This document shows, piece by piece, positions 55,862-64,000 of a stretch of DNA of 64,000 nucleotides. Origin of the DNA: Dermacentor variabilis (Eukaryota; Arthropoda; Arachnida; Ixodida; Ixodidae). Position numbers and translations under genes: made by a program. The DNA is taken from positions 5,522,000-5,585,999 of the forward strand of contig NW_027460346.1 of assembly GCF_050947875.1 (NCBI RefSeq), read 5' to 3'. Under the pieces are notes generated by a model that saw nothing but the letters and a program-made list of their open reading frames with translations, did not search any database and was not told the DNA's origin. Positions within the stretch are counted from its first letter, which is position 1; each line of letters begins with the position of its first letter.

Positions 55862-57199
55862 CTACGGACTGCCGTGAGCCGAACTGGCGGGATTATCAGC
55901 TGAGGGCGGTTTCTGCGCGTGCTGTTTAACAGAGTTAGTAGGATGACTATCATGTGATGGCGGTTGCTTCGCATGCTTGTTAACGCAGTTAGATTCGGGA
56001 TCGTACATGTAGTATTTCTTATTCATTAGTAATTTGTTATATCGGAGCTGATACGGACCTCCGTCGGATGCACTTTTGGCAAACTCGGTTAATTTCTTTC
56101 GAGCGTGACGTGTAACAGGTGAGTAATCTTCATTAACTGTGACGTTTTTGTCCTTCAGCTTTTTCCGGGCAGAGAGGACTATCTCTTTTATCTTAAAGTT
56201 AGTAAATTTTACAATGATCGGACATTGTTTTCCTGGCGAGTATTGACCTAGGCGATGAGCGCGTTCAATGGCTGAATCCGGAAGGATGTCAAGTGCGTCA
56301 GCCAAAACTACTTTAATTTTTTCTTCCGATTCAGCCCACGATTCCCGGTGGTCATCTAATCCATAAAAAATGAGGTTGCAGCGTCGTGATTGATCTTCAA
56401 GTTCGGTGTGCCGTGATTGCAAAGAAGCAGAATTGATTGACAGCGACTGTACCGACGTCTGGATGGTGGCTATTTCGTGATCAATTTGGTCAAGTGAGTC
56501 CGTTTTATCTTCAAGGTCATCTAGTCATTTTTCGATGGCGCCAATTTTGATTTCGATATTTTTTTGACTGGCTTTGATGGCTTTAATGTCAGTGACCATA
56601 TCAGACTGGCTTTTTGCTGCTTGCACGGATCGAGCCTGAAGATCTTTTAGAATATGAAATATGACTTTCATCTGTTCGCCTGGCTCGTCAGGCAAGGACT
56701 GCAGTTCAGCCAAGGACTGAGAACGAGTCGGGGGACCTGGGTTCGACTCAATATCTCCAGAGCATAGTAATAAAACACCCATTGAAAAACAATCAACAGC
56801 AATATCACGGAGCACTCGTGGGCGCGGGAACAATAATAGGAAACGGTTGTCGCTCCTTCTGGCATACATGGAAAAAACGTTACACACCTGTAATGCGCAA
56901 AAGCGCGGAGTGTGAAACATGTTGACAGTGATGGTCCCGCGCCCACTGAAGAAACTGTCGGACTGGCGCCTTCTTATATCGACTGTGGTTGGTGACGTCA
57001 TCGTAGACTTGGATGATGCGCAGTAGGCGGAGATGAGGAGCGGAGCAGTACGGTAGGGGTAGTGCGGTTGATAGCAGAGCGGCGTCAATGGTATCAGGCT
57101 GGAAGGGCATTCGGGTTCACCAGGAGGCAAGGCTGTGGTTGACAGCAGGAAAAGCGGCAGGAACACCTGTAATGCGCAAAAGCGCGGAGTGTGAGACAT
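55862..57199 (-). pseudogene. LINE A ORF1 with 2A-like motif, one nonsense codon
   Basis: One frame from 57199 to TAG 55862-55864, broken only by TGA at 56525-56527. The N-terminal part overlaps the duplicated 5' monomers, so the true start may be 56920 (MFHTPRFCALQV) or later. A 2A-like motif is followed by a coiled-coil stretch (AAKSQSDMVTDIKAIKASQK) and an L1-ORF1p-like RRM region (RCNLIFYGLDDHRESWAESE, IERAHRLGQ, PIIVKF). The end is proline/serine/histidine-rich. ORF1p binds the element's RNA as multimers. Confidence 0.75.
56732..56776 (-). other. 2A-like ribosome-skipping motif
   Basis: The minus frame reads VLLLCSGDIESNPGP, with D-I-E-S-N-P-G-P at 56755-56732. The consensus D-[VI]-E-x-N-P-G|P is fully met, and the preceding hydrophobic stretch is typical. 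Such motifs make the ribosome skip a peptide bond. They are documented in non-LTR retrotransposon ORFs of trypanosomes and of some animal CR1-type elements. Confidence 0.85.
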
Positions 57200-57226
57200 G
57201 TTGACAGTGATGGTCCCGCGCCCACT
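56885..57226 (-). repeat. Tandem 5' monomers of LINE A
   Basis: A 61-base block (cacctgtaatgcgcaaaagc ... cgcgcccac) occurs at 56885-56945 and again at 57164-57225, 279 bases apart, with one mismatch by eye. The outer copy is the extreme 5' end of the element. This resembles the promoter monomers found at the 5' ends of some mammalian L1s. Confidence 0.75.
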
Positions 57227-57230
57227 CTAG

Positions 57231-57323
57231 CGCTTCTCGGTTGGAGAAGGAAAGGGGTAATTGGAGACTGCAGAGAGAGGCCTTCGTCCTGCAGTTGACG
57301 TAAAACAGGCTGATGATGATGAT
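57231..57323 (+). pseudogene. 3' terminus of the host RTE LINE
   Basis: RLEKERGNWRLQREAFVLQL-stop followed by (TGA)n. It matches the 3' end of the copy at 5115-5182 and closes the nest. Confidence 0.8.
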
Positions 57324-57439
57324 GACTTAGGTGCATATTTACGTAACTTCTCATGCGAATTTCGGCTTGATATTTACACAAATAAAGATTCATAGACCGA
57401 AGATGACAATGCAGCTTAAAACAAAAAAGTGATTTTTAT

Positions 57440-57615
57440 TCAGAAAACCGTGACTTTTTGACCTGCGTCTCCCCTTAAAACAATCACTACTTTTCTGTAG
57501 TATGGCCCACTTCCACTTCTCGTGTTGCTCCTTGTCACGTTGTAAACAAAAGATGACACATTTTCGGGCATTCTTCTGTAGCCGGAACGGCACCCTGGCA
57601 TGCAACACATGCTTG
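57440..57615 (-). pseudogene. THAP zinc-finger fragment
   Basis: The minus strand reads CCMPGCRSGYRRMPENVSSF (C-x4-C-like THAP start). In a shifted frame it continues CLQRDKEQHEKWKWAILQKS, which has the THAP tryptophan and charged helix. The later C..H pair was not found. THAP domains are DNA-binding modules of P-type transposases and host factors. No transposase body is attached here. Confidence 0.5.
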
Positions 57616-57619
57616 GCAC

Positions 57620-59138
57620 CATTGTCTTATCCTACCACTTCAGCTAAACAGCCCATAACATGAAAAATAGCGTAGCACATGGATAGAACGCACCATATCA
57701 ATCAGCTCGTCTTGCACCAAGCAAGCGTTTCAGTAGGCGAACGATGCCTTCTGTGGCACAGTGGCACTGTATCAGAGCAGCTTTGAGCAGCATACGAACA
57801 TCTCCCACAGCGTGACGGCAGAGCTTCGGGACCAGAAAATATGGGAGGCCTCTGGTTACACCACGCACGACAGGTAAACTCATAGGCCTTTTCTTTTTTC
57901 CTTCAGAAGGAGTTGACTGAAGACATGTTCCAGGGTGCAGGTTACTTTTGCCAGGATTGGGTGAAGCATTATGCAGTGTTCAAGTTCAGGCCTTTGCGCA
58001 AAATGGCAGTTTCAAGTTTAGTAGGCTTGTAGAAGACAAGCTGAAGATGACTTCTTGGTTTAAATGGGCTCTTTTGATTTTAATACGTCAAGCTTTCTTG
58101 CGACTGTTTGCACAGGTGGTCCCTTGGCATTGCCATGAAGTTGATATGGAGCTGTATGACCTGGAAGACATGAATAATGGCCTGCTCCAGTTGGCACCTT
58201 GCGAAGAATGCATCAGTTTTCAAGCCCTTGATTTTCTATCAACATTCTTGAACTTGTGATTCAAGTAATTTATTCCAGGCTCGCTGAATTATCTTGAGGC
58301 CCCAACTGACACTACCAATGTCTTCAAGCACAGACTTTTTGGTACAAGGTTCTTTGCTTTGTTAGTCTGGTTGAAGGAAAGGTTGCACTTACAAGGGGCT
58401 ATTCTGGACGCGAGTAAGGCAAACCAGTGGGCTCCGCTTAACATACATTATCCATAAGTTCTGTAGAAGATTTTGTCAAAGGTCTGACAAAAACTCATCT
58501 AGTCAAGTAAAGTGATGATAAAGTTGTGGTCATTGACCAAGTGACTATCATCATGTTACTAGTGAGATCAATTTTCTAAACCTTTGACTAATCCCTACAG
58601 AAATATGGACAAGACGTAACCAAGATTGGTCGGTTCGTTTCACTAATATCTAGAATAGCTACCTGTAAGTGCCACCTACCCTTCAACCACACTTGCAAAG
58701 CGAAGAACCTCCTCCCAAAAAGTCTGCACTTGAAGACATCGGTAGCATTTGCGTAAGGCCTCAAGATAATTCGAACAGTGGAGAAATTACAGACAGCACA
58801 AGTACAACCATGCCAATATAATATCAATGGCTTGGCAGACGATGCACTCTAGGCAAAGCGCTAACTACAGCAGGTCATTGTTCAGGAGTTCCCTTCACGT
58901 CAATAACAGGGAAACACCCATGCACCGTTGCAAAAAAAAGAAAAAAAAGAAGCTTGAGTCCCCAAAAGAAATGAGCCCACTCAAGCCATGGAAGTTATGT
59001 TTAACTTGCCTTCCTAGAACTCCTCTGAAGCTAAAGCTACTGTTATGCACATGGGAACAAACATCAACACTGGTGCCTAGCCCAACCAGAGTCATCTGTG
59101 CCGTGGAAGGTGCCATCAGCCAGCCTCCTTTCAAAGAC
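57620..59138. other. Unassigned region with a 115-bp inverted pair
   Basis: No known protein recognised. A plus frame at 57948-58259 (103 codons) and a minus frame at 57698-57883 have no motif. 58293-58407 (+) and 58651-58765 (-) are inverted relatives. Confidence 0.4.
58293..58765. repeat. Inverted repeat, arms ~115 bp, spacer ~243 bp
   Basis: Both arms encode a similar peptide in their own orientation: TNVFKHRLFGTRFFALLVWL (plus, left arm) and TDVFKCRLFGRRFFALQVWL (minus, right arm). Arms about 15% diverged. Confidence 0.65.
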
Positions 59139-59336
59139 AAGGCCTGCAGCTTATATTTATTTTATTTATTTATTAACATACCTAAATTCGCCCTGAGGCA
59201 TTGTTGCAGGGGGGTGTTATACATGAGTAAACGTAAGGCACGGCATAAAAAAATGTTTGCCGTGATCACGGCAGTGGACACAGATTACAGTGGAACCAGC
59301 AGGTGACGCTGGCACACTCAATGAAAACAATTGAAC

Positions 59337-60728
59337 TCATGTTGCACTCATGCGCAAATGATGCCAGAGCACAGCAGAAGACATTTCAGTAGGGGCGGTA
59401 ACAACAGTGTCGGGAAGGGCGTTCCACTCTTTAATAGTTTGGGGAAAAAATGATGCTTGGAACGCAGATGTACAGCATGAATATTCGCCAATTTTTTGGC
59501 TGTTGTCCCTTCGTCTGGATATGTACGTGGGGGGTTGAAGGTACACATGTCGATTTATTGCCACCTCTTCACACACAATCTGTTTCAAAAATAAACACCT
59601 AGAAAAGGTGCGCCGGGGTTTTAGAGTGTCCCACGAGACAGTGTGCTTTATACCTGTAACGCTAATATAATGACTATACTTGTTAGTAACAAACCGCACA
59701 GCACAATTTTGTATTGCCTCCAACTTGTTCAAAAGAATTTTAGTGTTCAGGTCCCAGACCACTGCAGCATACTCTAGAATTGACCAAAAATTAGGAAAGT
59801 ACAGAAGTTGTTTGACATCTTAAGGGGCTTTTTTGAAATTCCTTTTAATGAAATTAAGAACACGTCCGGCATTTAAGGTGATGTAGTCCCCATGTTTATT
59901 CCATGAAAGATCTGAAGAAAAGAAAACACCAAGATATTTTGGCTGATCTACTTTTTTGATTAAAACGGTGTCTAAATTATAGTTGTGGAGAATGTTAGCC
60001 TGCTTTCTGCTAAAGTTAATATCACTACGTTTACTGGGATTGAGGTTCATGTGCCATTTACGGCACCAAGCAAGTATTCGGTCAAGGTCACCCTGCAGGG
60101 ACAAAGCATCAACGTAACTGTCCATGTCCCTATAAACCACGCAATCGTCCGCGTATAGCCATATTTTCAATGTAATATTCGAGGTGATGTCATTGATGTA
60201 TATGAGGAATAAAAGCGGTCCTAAAACAGACCCTTGTGGTACCCCCAAAGTGACAGCAGCAGGTTTTGATTCATAGCCATTTATAACCACTTTTTGTGAG
60301 TGACCCAACAAATAATTCTGCACCCAGTTAAGCCCGGGATCAGGATTGCCAAGGTAAGACACCTTAAGGAGCAAGAGAGAATGGGAAACAGTATCAAAAG
60401 CTTTTTTAAAGTCTAATAAAATGCAATTCACTTGCTTTCCAGCATCAAATAACAACAAAATATCATGGGAAAATTCAAGCAGCTGGGTGACACATGAAAA
60501 GCCTGCATGGAATGCATGCTGGGCACTGTTCAAAAAGTTGTTCGCCTCTAAATGGTGAAAAATGGACGAGTATAACAAATGTTCCAGTGCTTTGCAACAC
60601 ACACTAGTAAGAGATATGGGTCTGTAATTTTGTGCATGCTTATGGGTACCTGCTTTATGAACTGGTGTGACATTTGCAGTCTTCCAGTCCCAAGGAAGTT
60701 CACCGGAACTGCAGGACAATCTAAACAA
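59337..60728 (-). pseudogene. LINE D reverse transcriptase
   Basis: TANVTPVHKAGTHKHAQNYR, HAFHAGFSCVTQLLEFSHDI, VNCILLDFKKAFDTVSHSLL, LGVPQGSVLGPLLFLIYIND and IWLYADDCVVYRDM (catalytic YADD) are open from 60728 to 59820. A stop at 59820-59822 separates the C-terminal piece 59337-59762 (AIQNCAVRFVTNKYSHYISV ... FFPQTIKEWNALP). Confidence 0.85.
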
Positions 60729-61336
60729 AGTGACTAGGTACAGTCGACTCCCGATAATTCGAAGCCGCTTAATTGGAATTTTTGGCTAATTAGAAGTAAA
60801 GTGCTGGTCCCGTCAGTTTTGCATGTAATCCTATGGAACAAATTGCTCGATAATTCAAAGTCCTCATTTAGTAATATTGTTTAATTGGAAGTTAATTTTC
60901 AGCCGGGATCCTCGAGGTGACCGTTATTCTTTGGTAGAATATGCAATTTTTCAAGCGCTGCAACAGCTCCGTGCTCCGCGTTGGTGTCATCGCCACCGCA
61001 GCCATCCGCAACACCGCCCTTCTTGGAGCGGCATGATTATTCATTGCTACGGCTGCCGCAGCCTCTGCGATCAGCTACGGCGGGAGGCGAAGCGGCTGCT
61101 GCTCGTGGCCGGAGCTGATCGCAAAGGCCACGCGGGTGCCATAGGTGCATGCAGCGCTGCATACTGGCAGTGGCGAGATTGTGCGAGATTAGGCTTGCAG
61201 CATGCGCAGCGTATTGAGCGTATGACGAGGCATGTGTTGGTCGAGGGCCTTTGTGCGTGTAGCTCGTTGGCTAGGTTGTTCCGCGGGTGATCCTACGCTT
61301 CGGAATTGACTGTACATAGTCGCACAGTTGATAGCC

Positions 61337-62638
61337 ATGGCAAACCGTGGCTCTTATCACACGCTCGACCTGGCAACGAAAGTTGAGGTTTTGAAGGAAG
61401 TTGAGAAGGGAGGTGCTGCAAAACAAGACATAGCGCGGAAGTACGGGATTAAGCCGAATATGCTCTCAAACTACATCAAGAAAAAGCGCACAATAATGGA
61501 TGCATTTGAGAACGACAAGTTCAAGATGTCTCGGAAGCGAATGCGCACCGGCGCTTACCCAGAGTTGGAGACTGCTCTGCTGGTTCGGATTAGGGAGGCC
61601 TGGAGCAACAAACTTCCTCTCAGTGGAGGCATAGTTGCGATGAAAGCCCGAACGCTTGCAGCAATGTTGGGGATCGATGACTTCGTTTGGTCAGATGGAT
61701 GGCTGACGCGCTTTAAAGATCGCCATGACCTGGTTTTTAAGAGCGTGTGTGGTGAAAAAGCGTCCGTTAACCAGGAAACATGCGCCACGTGTAAGGATGG
61801 AAAGCTGCGTGAATACCTCGGCGAATACAGACCGGAAGACATCTTCAATGCAGATGAGACTGCACTCTTCTACCGGCTTCTACCAGAGAAGACCCTGACA
61901 TTCAAGGACGATGACTGTGCTGGGGGCAAACGCAGCAAGGAGAGGGTGTCGGTGCTGATCGCAGCAAACATGACTGGCACGGAACGATGTCGCTTACTTG
62001 TGATCGGGAAAGCCGCCAAGCCGAGATGTTTTAAAGGCGTAAAGACACTGCCTGTGGACTATGAGTCAAACAAGAAAGCATGGATGACGGCCGAAATCTT
62101 CAAGAGCTGGATAACGAAATTGGACGGCAAGTTTGCTTCTTCGAACCGCAAGGTGTTGTTCCTTGTGGATCACTGCAGTGCTCACGTGAATGTGCCAGCC
62201 TTGAGTGCAATACGCCTTGCATTTTCGCCTGCAAACACAACAACTGTTTTGCAGCCAATGGACCAAGGCATCATCAAGAATGTTAAGGTCCAGCACCTCC
62301 TCGAGCGCATGATTTTGTGGATGGATAACTCCACAAAATACGAGGTGAGCCTGCTCAGTGCCATTCACATGTTAGTGCGAGCATGGGATCGTGTGAAGCA
62401 AGAAACAATCGCAAACTGCTTCAGGGCTTGCGGCTTTGTGGCAGCTTCTTCGGAGGATGCCTCTGCAATTTCATCGGAGGAAGCGTCAACAAGCGAGCTT
62501 GATGGCACTGATTTTGGTGATGCTCTCGGGGACGTCAATTTTGAAGATTACGTCGCCGTAGCCAAGGCAGTCGAAACCTGCGGTGCACTAACGAATAACG
62601 GGATTGTGGAGATTATTCAGCCCCAGGAAGCGACCTAG
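61337..62638 (+). CDS. Tigger-type (pogo) transposase, premature TAG
   Basis: The ATG at 61337 lies in a strong context (agccATGG). MANRGSYHTLDLATKVEVLK starts the CENP-B-type N-terminal helix-turn-helix (KYGIKPNMLSNYIKKK). A second DNA-binding domain follows (ALLVRIREAWSNKLPLSGGI ... DGWLTRFKDRHDL). The DDE_1 nuclease has its acidic residues in IFNADETALFYR, KVLFLVDHCSAHVNV and LQPMDQGIIKNVK, the DDD pattern of Tigger. TAG at 62636-62638 ends the frame at 433 codons. The same frame then stays open for 66 more codons to 62839, so the original protein had about 500 residues. It cuts and pastes DNA at TA in the nucleus. Only the nonsense codon is visibly wrong. Confidence 0.9.
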   Translation: MANRGSYHTLDLATKVEVLKEVEKGGAAKQDIARKYGIKPNMLSNYIKKKRTIMDAFENDKFKMSRKRMRTGAYPELETALLVRIREAWSNKLPLSGGIVAMKARTLAAMLGIDDFVWSDGWLTRFKDRHDLVFKSVCGEKASVNQETCATCKDGKLREYLGEYRPEDIFNADETALFYRLLPEKTLTFKDDDCAGGKRSKERVSVLIAANMTGTERCRLLVIGKAAKPRCFKGVKTLPVDYESNKKAWMTAEIFKSWITKLDGKFASSNRKVLFLVDHCSAHVNVPALSAIRLAFSPANTTTVLQPMDQGIIKNVKVQHLLERMILWMDNSTKYEVSLLSAIHMLVRAWDRVKQETIANCFRACGFVAASSEDASAISSEEASTSELDGTDFGDALGDVNFEDYVAVAKAVETCGALTNNGIVEIIQPQEAT

Positions 62639-62839
62639 GAAAGCGACGATGACGTTAAAGATGAGCCGCAACCTAAGGCTGCTGATGCAGCTGCAAGCCT
62701 TGCTCTCGCGGAGCGCTTCTTTGCCGCTGAAGGTAACACGGAAGAAGCGTTCCGCCACATCTACAGCCTGCAGAAGTTGCTTTCAGCAGCACGATTCAGC
62801 AAGACGAAGCAGAGCCAGATGACCGACTATTTTTCTTAG
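62639..62839 (+). pseudogene. C-terminal extension of the Tigger transposase with PIP-box-like end
   Basis: In frame with the transposase after its TAG: ESDDDVKDEPQPKAADAAAS, then LAERFFAAEGNTEEAFRHIY, ending KTKQSQMTDYFS-stop. QSQMTDYF (62810-62833) fits the PCNA-interacting pattern Q-x-x-[MIL]-x-x-[FY]-[FY]. Confidence 0.75.
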
Positions 62840-62964
62840 AGAAAATACTCGATTTCGCTACCAATAAAGTGCTGTTTTTGTGTTTTGTGCTTAATTGGAA
62901 GTTCGTTTAATTCAAAGTTTTTTGCGGTCCCTGTGAAATTCGTATTAATGGGAGTCAACTGTAT

Positions 62965-63304
62965 TTAGAAATAATGAATGCACATATTTTGAGGCCATAG
63001 GACGGTATAAGGTCAGGTTAGCAGAGTTTGGCTTTAGGTTACACAGAAGTTTATGCACGCCTTCATAGGACACTGAGAATTCGGGCATTTCCTGGTTAAA
63101 GTTATGATCAGGCAAAGCATGGACATCGGTAATAGGTGCAGAAAATACTGACTTAAAGTAGTCATTGAAATGATTAGCCTGCTGAATATCATCAGTGATG
63201 TCACCCTGGGGACCTGATATTGTCGGTATCGAACCTTCCTCTTTGCCGTTTGACTTAACAAACTTCCTCAACTCTTTGGGACTTTGTTTGAGCTTGTTTC
63301 CCAA
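62965..63304 (-). pseudogene. LINE D linker / RT N-terminal part
   Basis: ELRKFVKSNGKEEGSIPTIS, then ANHFNDYFKSVFSAP and MPEFSVSYEGVHKLLCNLKP, the segment between endonuclease and RT in CR1-type ORF2. Its minus-strand reading starts after an A run (63309-63318) where the frame shifts; coding-like sequence extends to about 63400. Confidence 0.75.
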
Positions 63305-63743
63305 TGATGAAAAAAAAAAATACGAATCTTTTGCTACCTTAATCTTCAGCCTAATTTCTTTTCCTAAAGCATCAAGAGTGCAGAATAACTCTTCATTCCT
63401 GTCAGCTTTATACCTTTGCTGTCAGTGTGCTGTACATATTTCAGAAGCACAGCCTACAAGCTTGTCTGCCTTACTGTGAGCAAGGAACCTGTATGGGCTC
63501 CAAAATCCATCAAATCAATGAACCAAAACCAACGAACCAAGCTTGTTTCATGCCGAGAAAAGTTGCCCCACGTTGGCTTTTCTTACAATTCTTTTTCGGC
63601 ACAGAACAAACTTGGCTTATTGTGTAGGCATGTAAATAATGAAAAGGCCTGCATCACTACCTATGAAAAAAAGAAAGCATGCAAAAAAGCATGTAGAGTA
63701 CACAGGTTCAGTGTCTATTACACACCACTATCGCACAATAAAC

Positions 63744-64000
63744 ACTACAGTAAAAGCTTGTTAAATTCGAATTCCGCGCGGGTGCTAAGAAAATTCGAAT
63801 TATACAAAATTCAAACTAATAAAAGTAAGAAAGAAATTGCTCGGTTAAGGCGCGTATACAGTCCGATGTAGCGCGAGCGCGTGCGCGCACATGCTACGTC
63901 ACGTCGGCAAGACCAACGTCTATAACTCGAAGCACTGGTGCAGCCAACATAATCGGATGCGACCAACGCAGTCAAACATGACCGCAGTCGAGATGGCTCT
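63744..64000 (+). mobile_element. Left part of another pogo/Tigger-like element (truncated by window)
   Basis: cagtaaaagcttgttaaatt followed by cgaattccgcgcgggtgc is a pogo-type end with 'TTAAATTCGAA' sub-terminal words; a TA precedes it (63742-63743). The rest lies beyond the window. Confidence 0.5.

Larger units (their letters stand above)
48965..57226 (-). mobile_element. CR1-like LINE 'A', full-length, with two insertions
   Basis: Minus strand. The 5' end at 57226 has two tandem 5' monomers; ORF1 (57199-55862), ORF2 (endonuclease, RT) and a (TAAA)n tail at 48965-48990 follow. CTAG at 48961-48964 and 57227-57230 is the likely short target duplication within the RTE. It is interrupted by a TTAA element (54339-55397) and by LINE 'B' (about 50804-53690). 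Without insertions it is about 4.3 kb. The endonuclease/RT type and the tail suggest the CR1 group. Confidence 0.8.
45250..57323 (+). mobile_element. RTE LINE carrying four further insertions (nested)
   Basis: The element's own sequence is 45250-47968, 48692-48964 and 57227-57323. Its 3' tail (TGATGATGATGATG) matches the RTE copy at 5168-5182. Its reading is interrupted by a TTAA MITE and by a CR1-like LINE, which is itself interrupted twice. The 5' boundary (about 45250) is approximate and its target duplication was not identified. Confidence 0.8.
60741..62961 (+). mobile_element. Tigger/pogo DNA transposon, near full length
   Basis: Inverted ends CAGTCGACTCCCGATAATTC and CAGTTGACTCCCATTAATAC, with TA at 60739-60740 and 62962-62963. 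Internal sub-terminal words (cttaattgg, attcaaag) also mirror each other. It carries a transposase with all three catalytic aspartates and is inserted in the LINE D reading frame. Confidence 0.9.
59150..63430 (-). mobile_element. CR1-like LINE 'D', split by a Tigger element
   Basis: Minus strand. The 3' end has (AAAT)n-like repeats (59155-59175). RT lies at 59337-60728 and the linker/N-terminal part at 62965-63304, separated by a TA-flanked Tigger. The 5' end is uncertain, around 63430. aaggcctgca at 59139-59148 and 63644-63653 could be its target duplication, which would move the 5' end to 63643. Confidence 0.7.

Noticed and set aside
1..64000. Search for CRISPR arrays, bacterial operons, rRNA or integrative phage features
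   Set aside because: None seen; the window is eukaryotic nuclear DNA dominated by transposons.

Overview
This window looks like nuclear DNA from a hard tick (Ixodida, probably a metastriate such as Rhipicephalus, Dermacentor or Haemaphysalis). Several copies of a tRNA-derived SINE matching the tick SINE 'Ruka' are present (1848-2077, 3001-3242, 13836-14056, 25785-25945, 29885-30053). They occur with RTE, CR1-like and RNase-H-bearing LINEs, Penelope-like, Ty3/gypsy, pogo/Tigger, P-like and Mutator-like elements, as expected of repeat-rich tick genomes. The species is inferred, not proven.

One convincing host gene is visible: an intact intronless F-box/leucine-rich-repeat protein of 601 codons on the minus strand (6466-8271). 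Nearly everything else is mobile DNA.

Layout. 1-5200: gag-like LINE ORF1 (minus); a 5'-truncated LINE with a 22-bp target duplication and a SINE inside it; a second SINE; and an RTE LINE with a 5' inversion between 12-bp duplications. 6.4-8.5 kb: the F-box gene. 8.8-15.2 kb: LINE remnants, a Penelope-like copy with a GIY-YIG region, a palindromic MITE and cryptically simple DNA. 15.2-23.3 kb: a decayed Ty3/gypsy element split at a TTAA site by a 3.5-kb insert carrying P-element/THAP9-like transposase remnants. 23.3-33.3 kb: gene-poor DNA, a pogo-like element with an internal minisatellite, an RNase-H LINE, and a Mutator-like transposase pseudogene interrupted by another LINE. 33.3-38.2 kb: an LTR retrotransposon with two 612-bp LTRs, integrase upstream of the RNase H remnant, and no reverse transcriptase. 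40.1-43.0 kb: a ~285-bp tandem array broken by a pogo-like element. 43.3-44.7 kb: a DDE transposase pseudogene. 45.25-57.3 kb: a nest of five elements. An RTE LINE contains a TTAA palindromic MITE and a CR1-like LINE, and the latter contains a second TTAA element and a second CR1-like LINE. The outer CR1-like LINE has a 2A-like motif in ORF1. 59.15-63.4 kb: another CR1-like LINE split by a Tigger element whose transposase has one stop codon and a PIP-box-like C terminus. 63.7 kb to the end: the start of a further pogo-like element.

The genes do not form a pathway. The window records successive transposition, and the target duplications give its order.
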